Assembly (NCBI GenBank): GCA_030631875.1
Contig: DAOVKH010000130.1
Span: 1 to 5,029, forward strand
Direction: 5' to 3'
Length of the DNA stretch: 5,029 bases
Origin: Deltaproteobacteria bacterium
GTDB taxonomy: Bacteria > Desulfobacterota > GWC2-55-46 > DRQE01
Shown: piece by piece, positions 1 to 5,029 of the stretch
How the letters are laid out: each line of letters begins with the position of its first letter
Position numbering within the stretch: the first letter of the stretch is position 1
The notes under the pieces: generated by a model
What the model was told of the DNA's origin: nothing
The model's input: the letters and a program-made list of their open reading frames with translations, nothing else
The model's database searches: none
Position numbers and translations under genes: made by a program

Positions 1-114
1 ACACGCACAAGGCCGGCCGTCTCAGGAGAAGACGGCAAGCGCGCCCTTATGGTCGCGGCACAGATACAGGAAAAAACCGAGAGTTCTTTAAGAAAGATTC
101 AAAAAAATCTTTAA
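1..114 (+). CDS. C-terminal end of a probable Gfo/Idh/MocA-family oxidoreductase (partial)
   Basis: Frame 1 is open from the left edge to the TAA at 112-114, giving 37 residues. The piece begins TRTRPAVSGEDGKRALMVAA and ends in a charged tail (KIQKNL). The 'PxVSGEDGxRAL.VA..I' pattern is what I recognise from the C-terminal end of NAD(P)-dependent Gfo/Idh/MocA sugar-type oxidoreductases. The Rossmann domain and catalytic residues lie outside the window, so substrate and activity cannot be read here. Genes of this family often sit just before lpxB in lpx clusters. One characterised relative in such a setting is GnnA, which oxidises UDP-GlcNAc at C3 for 3-amino lipid A. Whether this gene is GnnA is inference. 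The family call rests on one short motif plus context; the reading frame itself is well supported because the stop is followed directly by a terminator. Confidence 0.7.
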   Translation, partial: TRTRPAVSGEDGKRALMVAAQIQEKTESSLRKIQKNL

Positions 115-132
115 ATATATATGAGAGGTAAA

Positions 133-167
133 GAGGCAAAGGAGTACACCTTTGCCTTTATTTTTTT
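133..167 (+). terminator. Rho-independent terminator between the oxidoreductase gene and lpxB
   Basis: A perfect 9-bp stem, AGGCAAAGG (134-142) with CCTTTGCCT (149-157), closes a 6-base loop (AGTACA). It can be extended by one G-U pair (133/158). The 3' arm runs directly into a T-rich tract (158-167, with seven consecutive T at 161-167). It starts 19 bases after the oxidoreductase stop and ends 26 bases before the lpxB start. On the minus strand no good T tract follows the hairpin, so it looks one-directional and acts on the upstream gene. It should reduce transcription entering lpxB from upstream. Confidence 0.9.
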
Positions 168-193
168 AATATAAAGATCTGTGAAAGAAAAGT
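168..193 (+). promoter_or_regulatory. Short AT-rich lpxB leader with a weak -10-like element
   Basis: Only 26 bases separate the terminator T tract from the lpxB start. The stretch holds TATAAA at 170-175, which matches 5 of 6 bases of the sigma-70 -10 consensus. There is no convincing -35 hexamer 16-18 bases upstream, because those positions fall in the 3' arm and loop of the terminator. No Shine-Dalgarno sequence precedes the start: the bases just before it (GTGAAAGAAAAGT) are purine-rich but lack GGAG or AGGA. The promoter reading is tentative; transcription could instead start further upstream or come from read-through. Confidence 0.22.
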
Positions 194-1357
194 TTGCCAG
201 ATAATAGAGCCTATAAGATACTGATGGTTAGCGGCGAGGCCTCCGGCGATAAACACGGAAGCTCCCTCATAAAAGCCCTCAAAGAACTCGACCCGTCGAT
301 AGATATTCACGGCATGGGGGGAGATTCTATGATAAACGCCGGCCTTAAGGGCATAAACTCAAAGGAGCTGTCGGTCGTCGGCATAACCGAGGTTGCCGCC
401 AAATTGCCGGTTATATTCAAGGCATATAATCAACTCAAGGCACTCTTACGGAAAGAACGCTTCGACGCCGTCGTACTCATTGATTACCCGGACTTTAACC
501 TTCGCTTCGCAAAGGCGGCTGTAAAATCCGGTGTGCCCATCGTATACTACATAAGCCCGCAGGTATGGGCGTGGCGTAAGGGGCGCATCAACCTCATACG
601 GCGTGTCGTAGATAAGATGCTCGTCATACTTCCCTTTGAGGAGGCCATATATAAGGACGCAGGCGTTTCGGTCGAGTATGTCGGAAACCCTCTATATGAA
701 GAGACCTCTTCGACATTAACAAAGGACGAAGCAAGAGAAAAGCTCTCCCTTAATAAAGATAAGACGACCTTGGCACTATTACCTGGGAGCAGAACCGAGG
801 AGGTTACGAGGCTTCTGCCAACTATGCTAAAAGGCGTTGAATTGCTGAAAGGCGTAAAGGACTTTGAATTACTTCTGCCTGCGGCAGATACGATAAAAGA
901 CAAACTCTTAGATGAATTATTGAGTAAAACCCCGTTGACGGTGCGAGTGATAAGGGGAGACTTCCGCTCTGTGGTCAAGGCCTCGGATGCCGTGGTCGTA
1001 GCTTCGGGGACGGCAACACTTGAAGTGGCACTCCTTGAAACACCGATGGTCATAGTATACAAGGTCTCAACTACCTCTTATATGGTTGGACGGTTGCTCA
1101 TAAACCTCGAAAATATCGGCCTACCAAATATCGTCGCAAAGGAACGTGTGGTCAACGAATTAATTCAAGGCAACGTAACGCCAGAAAATATCGCGCGTGA
1201 GATAGGCTTACTCTTAAACGACAATACAAGGATAGAAGCCGTAAAAGAGGGCTACGCGCGAATAATAGATACCCTTAAGACGGATGCTCCGGCTAATATA
1301 CAGGCGGCCAAGGCCGTATTAAATGTTTTAGAAGAGAAAAGAAAAAACAACCCATGA
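194..1357 (+). CDS. lpxB: Lipid-A-disaccharide synthase LpxB
   Basis: LpxB is a peripheral inner-membrane GT19 glycosyltransferase. It condenses UDP-2,3-diacylglucosamine with 2,3-diacylglucosamine 1-phosphate (lipid X) to form the beta-1,6-linked lipid A disaccharide, releasing UDP. The 387-residue protein is of normal family length. Visible motifs are GEASGD (14-19) followed by HG (21-22), GMGGDSM (40-46), IDYPDFN (96-102), ISPQVWAWR (120-128), GNPLYE (164-169), LLPGSR (195-200), ASGTATLE (270-277) and NIGLPNIVA (307-315). All are family signatures and none appears damaged. The start is TTG at 194. An in-frame TGA at 182-184 rules out anything earlier, and the first in-frame ATG (224) would cut into the first beta strand (KILMVSGEASGD). 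It is the first gene of the lpxB-waaA block, preceded by a terminator, and its TGA overlaps the msbA ATG by 4 bases (1354-1357), which suggests translational coupling. Confidence 0.97.
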   Translation: MPDNRAYKILMVSGEASGDKHGSSLIKALKELDPSIDIHGMGGDSMINAGLKGINSKELSVVGITEVAAKLPVIFKAYNQLKALLRKERFDAVVLIDYPDFNLRFAKAAVKSGVPIVYYISPQVWAWRKGRINLIRRVVDKMLVILPFEEAIYKDAGVSVEYVGNPLYEETSSTLTKDEAREKLSLNKDKTTLALLPGSRTEEVTRLLPTMLKGVELLKGVKDFELLLPAADTIKDKLLDELLSKTPLTVRVIRGDFRSVVKASDAVVVASGTATLEVALLETPMVIVYKVSTTSYMVGRLLINLENIGLPNIVAKERVVNELIQGNVTPENIAREIGLLLNDNTRIEAVKEGYARIIDTLKTDAPANIQAAKAVLNVLEEKRKNNP

Positions 1358-3129
1358 AGATATACCTGCGTCTATTAAAGTACGTCCGCCCATATAAGGG
1401 CATCGTCGCCCTGGCCTTTGTATTTATGTTCATCTTTGCGCTTGCTAACGGCGCATTGGTATACCTTACGGGGCCTGCCATAAAGACACTATTTTTACCG
1501 GGAGACGGTACAACGACCGTCATCCCATTTGACCTGATAACCATACCGGCCGACAGCCTCGCCTTCTTCATACCGATTGCGATAATAATCACGGCCATAC
1601 TAAAAGGCTTCAGCTCTTACGGCAATACATTTTGCATGGGCTACGTCGGCCAGCGCATAATAACCGACATCCGCCGCCTGCTCTATAAACACATACTGCA
1701 TCTTCCCATAAAGTACTTTATAGAAAACCCAAGCGGTACGCTCATAACAAAACTAACTCTCGACATAAACCTCCTGCAACGCGCAAGTGTCGAAGCATTC
1801 ACAAAGGCATCGAAGCAGGTACTGACCCTCATGGTGCTCATAGCCGTCATCTTCGGCAAGGACTGGCACTTGGCCATTGTCGCCTGCATAACCTTTCCGC
1901 TGACCGTCTACCCTGTCATGCGTCTGGCACGCTCAATGAAACGCGCGACAAAGAAGGGCCAGGTTACGATGGGCGCGCTCACGTCTATACTCACCGAGTC
2001 GATTACGGGCGTTAAGGTGGTAAAGGCCTTCGGCATGGTGGATTATGAGACAGGCCGCTTTGACTCTGAGAACAGACGTTACAGCCGCTACAGAATTAAG
2101 ATGATAAAGATACGAGGCATCTCAACGCCCCTCATGGAAACAATCGGTGCCGTCGGATTTGCCGCCACCATATGGTATGCGACATACAGGATCTCTGCCG
2201 GATTGCTTCTGCCTGAAGACTTCATAACATTCTTCATCGCCGTCATAATGCTCTACGCTCCCGTTAAGGCACTGAACGGACTGCACCTGAACATACAACA
2301 AGGCATAGCCTCGGCAGAGCGTGTATTCGACCTCTTCGACGAAGAGAGCGAGCCTATAGAGACCAAAGATAAAGAAGCACTCAACGGGCTTAACAACTCC
2401 ATCGACTTTAATGACGTATCGTTTGCCTACAATGATACTTTGGTCTTAAAGAACATAACGCTAAAGGTAAAGAAAGGCGAGTGCGTGGCCATAGTCGGAT
2501 CGAGCGGGGCCGGAAAGACAACCTTCATAAACCTGATACCTCGCTTCTACAACACTACCTCAGGCACGCTCGCAATCGACGGCCAAGATATTCAGAGTTT
2601 GACACTCGCCTCACTTAGAGATAATATAGCGATGATATCTCAAGAGGTCATCCTCTTCGACGATACTGTACGGAGCAACATTGCCTACGGCAAGGAAGAG
2701 ACATCGATAGAAGATGTTAGACGTGTGGCAAGGCTTGCCAATGCAGATGCCTTCATAACAAAGCTTCCCCATGGTTACGATACGATTATCGGAGAGCACG
2801 GTGCGAAGCTCTCGGGCGGAGAGAGGCAAAGGTTATCCATAGCGCGCGCGATGCTTAAGGGAGCGCCCATACTAATAATGGACGAAGCGACTTCCGCCCT
2901 CGACGCCGAATCCGAGCAGGCCGTACAATTGGGACTTAAGAACCTCATGGCCGACCGCACGACATTCGTCATAGCGCACAGGCTCTCTACGGTACGCAAT
3001 GCCGACAAGATAATCGTAATGAAGAAGGGCGAGATAGTCGAGACAGGCTCGCACGCAGAGCTATTGGATTTGGACGGCGAATACGCAAGGCTCTATAATA
3101 TTCAATTTAAGGAAGAAGGAAAGACATAA
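1354..3129 (+). CDS. msbA: Lipid A export ABC transporter MsbA (fused permease/ATPase)
   Basis: A 591-residue half-transporter with an N-terminal membrane domain and a C-terminal ATPase; such proteins act as homodimers. MsbA flips lipid A-core from the inner to the outer leaflet of the inner membrane. Hydrophobic segments lie at about 17-38, 69-90, 155-190 (two helices), 261-280 and 289-309, fitting six helices. The ATPase shows Walker A GSSGAGKT (382-389, Lys388), Q-loop Gln430, signature LSGGERQR (486-493), Walker B ILIMDE (506-511, catalytic Glu511) and H-loop His542, so it looks fully active. The loop after helix 1 (about 47-68) is fairly long. The ABC exporter class is certain. The lipid A substrate is inferred from location between lpxB and waaA and from overall MsbA-like layout. 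The ATG overlaps the lpxB stop; there is no clear Shine-Dalgarno sequence, so re-initiation after lpxB is likely. It ends one base before the next start codon. Confidence 0.93.
   Translation: MKIYLRLLKYVRPYKGIVALAFVFMFIFALANGALVYLTGPAIKTLFLPGDGTTTVIPFDLITIPADSLAFFIPIAIIITAILKGFSSYGNTFCMGYVGQRIITDIRRLLYKHILHLPIKYFIENPSGTLITKLTLDINLLQRASVEAFTKASKQVLTLMVLIAVIFGKDWHLAIVACITFPLTVYPVMRLARSMKRATKKGQVTMGALTSILTESITGVKVVKAFGMVDYETGRFDSENRRYSRYRIKMIKIRGISTPLMETIGAVGFAATIWYATYRISAGLLLPEDFITFFIAVIMLYAPVKALNGLHLNIQQGIASAERVFDLFDEESEPIETKDKEALNGLNNSIDFNDVSFAYNDTLVLKNITLKVKKGECVAIVGSSGAGKTTFINLIPRFYNTTSGTLAIDGQDIQSLTLASLRDNIAMISQEVILFDDTVRSNIAYGKEETSIEDVRRVARLANADAFITKLPHGYDTIIGEHGAKLSGGERQRLSIARAMLKGAPILIMDEATSALDAESEQAVQLGLKNLMADRTTFVIAHRLSTVRNADKIIVMKKGEIVETGSHAELLDLDGEYARLYNIQFKEEGKT
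3109..3120 (+). promoter_or_regulatory. Purine-rich ribosome binding site of the DUF374 acyltransferase gene
   Basis: AAGGAAGAAGGA, inside the end of msbA, holds two AAGGA cores, the nearer ending 10 bases before the ATG at 3131. It is the only recognisable Shine-Dalgarno-like sequence before any of the four start codons in the lpxB-waaA block. It supports 3131 as the start. Confidence 0.55.
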
Positions 3130-3130
3130 G

Positions 3131-3795
3131 ATGAAGGCACTCTTAAATAATCTGACACTTATAATCGCGCCCTTTGTGGCATCTATATATATACGCTTCC
3201 TGGCCTTCACCATGAAGATTACCTATGTAAACTTCGAGGGCTACAGAAAACATATAAAAGAAAACAAACAGCTCATACTCGCCTTCTGGCACAGTCGCCT
3301 CATGCTCATGCCTTACTCATATCCGGGTAAGGGCATAACCGTACTCGTAAGCCAGCACCGCGACGGAGAACTCGTGGCGCGCGCAATGAATTACTTTGGC
3401 ATCAAGGCCGTACGCGGCTCGACGACCAGAGGCTGGTTCAAAGGAATCAAAGGGCTTCTAATGGCTGTAAAGAACGGCAGGGATATAGCTATAACTCCAG
3501 ACGGTCCAAAAGGGCCAAGGTGTGTGGCACAATTAGGCACAATACAGATTGCGGCCAAAACGGGTCTGCCGATATATCCGGTGGCCTTCAATGTCTCTAA
3601 AAAAAAACTCTTACCAGCTGGGATCACTTCATAGTACCGCACCCATTTGCTAAGGGTGTCTTCATAGCGGGCGAGCCGATAGTAGTCGATAAAAAAAATA
3701 CGACCGAAACGCTCGAGGAAAAATGCCTCCAACTTGAAACGGCCTTAAATGAACTCACCGAAGAGGCCGACAATTACTTCACTAATAAAAATTAA
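3131..3795 (+). CDS. DUF374 lysophospholipid-acyltransferase-type protein, probable LpxJ-like lipid A acyltransferase, with a -1 frameshift at 3599-3607
   Basis: A predicted membrane-associated acyltransferase of the LPLAT superfamily. In the initial frame it has 167 residues and stops at TAG 3632-3634. Features are a hydrophobic N-terminus (8-28), FWHSRLMLMPY (52-62), SQHRDGE (74-80), RGSTTRG (95-101), ITPDGPKGPR (121-130) and GLPIYPVAF (145-153), all typical of DUF374. The family's C-terminal part, beginning SWDHF and including FIAGEPIVV, lies in the -1 frame and ends at TAA 3793-3795. A -1 slip in the A9 run gives 159 + 62 = 221 residues, a normal family length. The -1 frame has a TAA at 3598-3600, so the switch must occur between there and 3631, exactly where the A run sits. 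DUF374 proteins include LpxJ of Helicobacter and Campylobacter, a secondary (late) acyltransferase of lipid A; position between msbA and waaA supports that role here, by inference. The break could be real slippage, a mutation or a read error, so the state of the gene is uncertain. Confidence 0.85.
3599..3607 (+). other. A9 homopolymer: slippery site or frameshift position in the DUF374 gene
   Basis: Nine consecutive A, read in the starting frame as codons 157-159 (AAA AAA AAA) followed by CTC. The run contains the A-AAA-AAA heptamer usable for tandem -1 ribosomal slippage, and its length is also in the range where RNA polymerase slips. After a -1 shift the next codons are ACT CTT ACC AGC TGG, giving KKKTLTSWDHF, a smooth join to the family C-terminus. 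An A10 run at the DNA level would restore the frame without slippage. Confidence 0.8.
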
Positions 3796-3810
3796 GAACC
3801 CCTCATCAAT

Positions 3811-5029
3811 ATGGTACTAATCCTATACGACATATTCATCTGCCTATCGATAGTACTCCTGCTTCCGTACTTTCTCTTTAAGATGATATTCCATAAGAAG
3901 TACCGTAGCGGTATCTTCGAACGATTCGGTATTATAGGTAAGAAGAAGCTCGCACCCTTAAAGAATTCAGAGGTCGTGTGGTTTCACGCCGTAAGTGTCG
4001 GAGAGACAAAGGCCGTCATACCTCTCTTAAAAGCATTCAAAGCTCAACGCCCGAATACAAAGATATTATTCTCTACCGTTACGAGGACAGGTCAGCGAGT
4101 CGCCGAAAAAGAATGCGCCGACTTCATAGACGCGCTCATATACTTTCCGATAGACCTCTCATGGGTAGTTAAGTCAATCATAAGGCGCGTAAGACCAAAG
4201 GCTCTGATAGTCGTTGAAAAAGAGATATGGCCGAATATCGTTGCCATCATGCGGAAACGCTCCATACCGGTGGCCGTGGTGAACGGTTCTATCTCAGATA
4301 AGTCATTTAAGGGATACAAGCGCGCAGGATTTATCTTCAGACGCACCTACGGTGCGTTATCTTTATTTTCAGGCATCACAGAACTTGATACGAAGAAGGC
4401 CGTAACGCTCGGCACACCACAGGCCAATGCCACAACGAGCGGTAATCTAAAGTTCGATATGACTCCGCCTGAAGAACTCTCACTTGAAGAAGGCGGGACG
4501 ATTCAGGAAACATTGAGGATTAACGACAAGGATTTGGTAATAGTCGCCGGCAGTACTCACGCAGGTGAAGAAGTACTCATACTTGAGGCATTTAAAGAAC
4601 TCTTAAGCTTCTTTCCTAAACTAAAACTCATCATAGCACCAAGGCATCCCGAACGCTTCGCAGAGGTAGAGTCGATCGTACGCGCTACTGCTATTCCATA
4701 TATAAGAAGAAGCCGCGGTGCTGAGGATTCAACCGACCATAAGGTTATCATCCTCGACACACTCGGCGAGCTTGGTGCCATATACAACTTAGCGACCGTT
4801 GCCTTCATCGGCGGCACACTTGTAGACACAGGAGGCCACAACCTCCTCGAGCCGGCACTCTTCAGAAAGCCCGTCATATACGGCCCGTATCTAAAGAGCT
4901 ACCGCTACATGGCCGAGATTATGGAGGCAAAGGGCGCAAGCCGTCGCATAAAAGAAGCGACCGCTGAAAGGGTACTTAAGGTGCTTAAGAAACTACTCAC
5001 CGACAAAGACCTGAGAGAAGAGATGGGGC
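3811..5029 (+). CDS. waaA: 3-deoxy-D-manno-octulosonic acid (Kdo) transferase WaaA/KdtA (3' end cut by window edge)
   Basis: WaaA is an inner-membrane-anchored GT30 enzyme that transfers Kdo from CMP-Kdo to lipid IVA, starting the LPS core. From ATG 3811 the frame stays open for 406 codons to the edge; family members are usually about 420-430 residues, so only the last few codons are missing. Visible features: an N-terminal membrane anchor (about 2-26); FERFG (36-40), whose Glu37 probably corresponds to the catalytic base in characterised KdtA; WFHAVSVGE (57-65); EKEIWPN (136-142); NGSIS (158-162); GNLKFD (211-216); AGSTHAGEE (246-254); APRHPERF (276-283); IGGTLVDTGGHNLLEPA (333-349); and YGPY (357-360). 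Two motifs differ from the forms I know as usual (ETEIWPN and NGRLS). An in-frame TAA at 3793-3795 limits the start, and 3811 is the first start codon after it. No Shine-Dalgarno is seen; the 15-base gap suggests coupling to the preceding gene. The number of Kdo residues added cannot be told from sequence. Confidence 0.95.
   Translation, partial: MVLILYDIFICLSIVLLLPYFLFKMIFHKKYRSGIFERFGIIGKKKLAPLKNSEVVWFHAVSVGETKAVIPLLKAFKAQRPNTKILFSTVTRTGQRVAEKECADFIDALIYFPIDLSWVVKSIIRRVRPKALIVVEKEIWPNIVAIMRKRSIPVAVVNGSISDKSFKGYKRAGFIFRRTYGALSLFSGITELDTKKAVTLGTPQANATTSGNLKFDMTPPEELSLEEGGTIQETLRINDKDLVIVAGSTHAGEEVLILEAFKELLSFFPKLKLIIAPRHPERFAEVESIVRATAIPYIRRSRGAEDSTDHKVIILDTLGELGAIYNLATVAFIGGTLVDTGGHNLLEPALFRKPVIYGPYLKSYRYMAEIMEAKGASRRIKEATAERVLKVLKKLLTDKDLREEMG

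Noticed and set aside
93..112. Inverted repeat AAAGATT / AATCTTT with a 6-base loop at the end of the oxidoreductase gene
   Set aside because: AT-rich 7-bp stem with low expected stability, overlapping coding sequence and a stop codon; the real terminator follows at 133-167.
121..174. 17-codon ATG frame (MRGKEAKEYTFAFIFLI) spanning the terminator, possible leader peptide
   Set aside because: No Shine-Dalgarno, no run of a regulatory amino acid, and its sequence is fully explained by the terminator stem and T tract.
547..1062. 171-codon open frame on the minus strand
   Set aside because: It lies wholly inside lpxB, which has all its family motifs; the antisense translation is Ser/Thr/Arg-rich low-complexity sequence with no recognisable domain.
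1293..1598. 101-codon open frame on the minus strand
   Set aside because: Antisense to the lpxB end and msbA start; no recognisable protein features and no ribosome binding site of its own.
3640..3658. CACCC / GGGTG hairpin downstream of the A9 run, considered as a frameshift stimulator
   Set aside because: Only 5 bp with a 9-base loop, and it starts more than 30 bases after the slippery run, beyond the usual 5-9 base spacing and past the normal-frame stop codon.
3691..3698. Second A run (A8) in the C-terminal part of the acyltransferase gene
   Set aside because: The frame is intact across it (DKKNT) and continues to the expected stop, so nothing indicates slippage there.
3391..3732. 113-codon open frame on the minus strand
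   Set aside because: Antisense to the acyltransferase gene and spanning its frameshift; the + strand reading matches DUF374 on both sides of the shift, so this is a shadow.
3978..4172. 64-codon + strand frame with a basic product
   Set aside because: Lies inside waaA in another frame; waaA is intact there (HAVSVGE and following), and the Arg/Lys-rich product is a by-product of its codons.
4557..4877. 106-codon open frame on the minus strand
   Set aside because: Antisense to the conserved C-terminal domain of waaA; no domain recognised.

Overview
The window carries part of a lipid A / Kdo (lipopolysaccharide core) biosynthesis cluster from a Gram-negative (diderm) bacterium. All genes lie on the + strand. 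In order they are: the last 37 codons of a probable Gfo/Idh/MocA-family oxidoreductase; a strong intrinsic terminator; lpxB (lipid A disaccharide synthase, TTG start); an msbA-type lipid A flippase ABC transporter; a DUF374 acyltransferase of the LpxJ type, interrupted by a frameshift at a run of nine A; and waaA/kdtA (Kdo transferase), which runs off the right edge with probably only its last 15-30 codons missing.

The gene order (oxidoreductase, lpxB, msbA, DUF374 protein, waaA) matches my recollection of lpx clusters in Desulfobacterota/deltaproteobacteria such as Geobacter and in related deep diderm lineages. Isoleucine is mostly encoded by ATA (9 of 12 Ile codons in positions 3841-4200), which argues against an enterobacterial source. 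The phylum cannot be fixed from this sequence alone. By analogy, lpxK would be expected next, beyond the right edge, and lpxA/lpxI beyond the left.

The four genes from lpxB onward are tightly packed: a 4-base ATGA overlap (lpxB/msbA), a 1-base gap (msbA/lpxJ-like) and a 15-base gap (lpxJ-like/waaA). They are very probably one transcription unit. In pathway terms, LpxB joins UDP-diacylglucosamine to lipid X to make the tetra-acyl disaccharide 1-phosphate. WaaA adds Kdo after LpxK acts, the DUF374 protein probably adds a secondary acyl chain, and MsbA flips the product across the inner membrane. The terminator between the oxidoreductase and lpxB implies either a separate promoter for lpxB-waaA that I cannot clearly see, or regulated read-through.

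The most notable feature is the A9 run at 3599-3607. In the normal frame the acyltransferase stops after 167 residues, but a -1 shift in that run restores a 221-residue protein with a family-like C-terminus. This could be programmed or transcriptional slippage, phase variation, a recent mutation, or a sequencing error. I found no tRNA, rRNA, CRISPR, insertion sequence or wholly unknown gene. Apart from the frameshift this is an ordinary, conserved housekeeping region.
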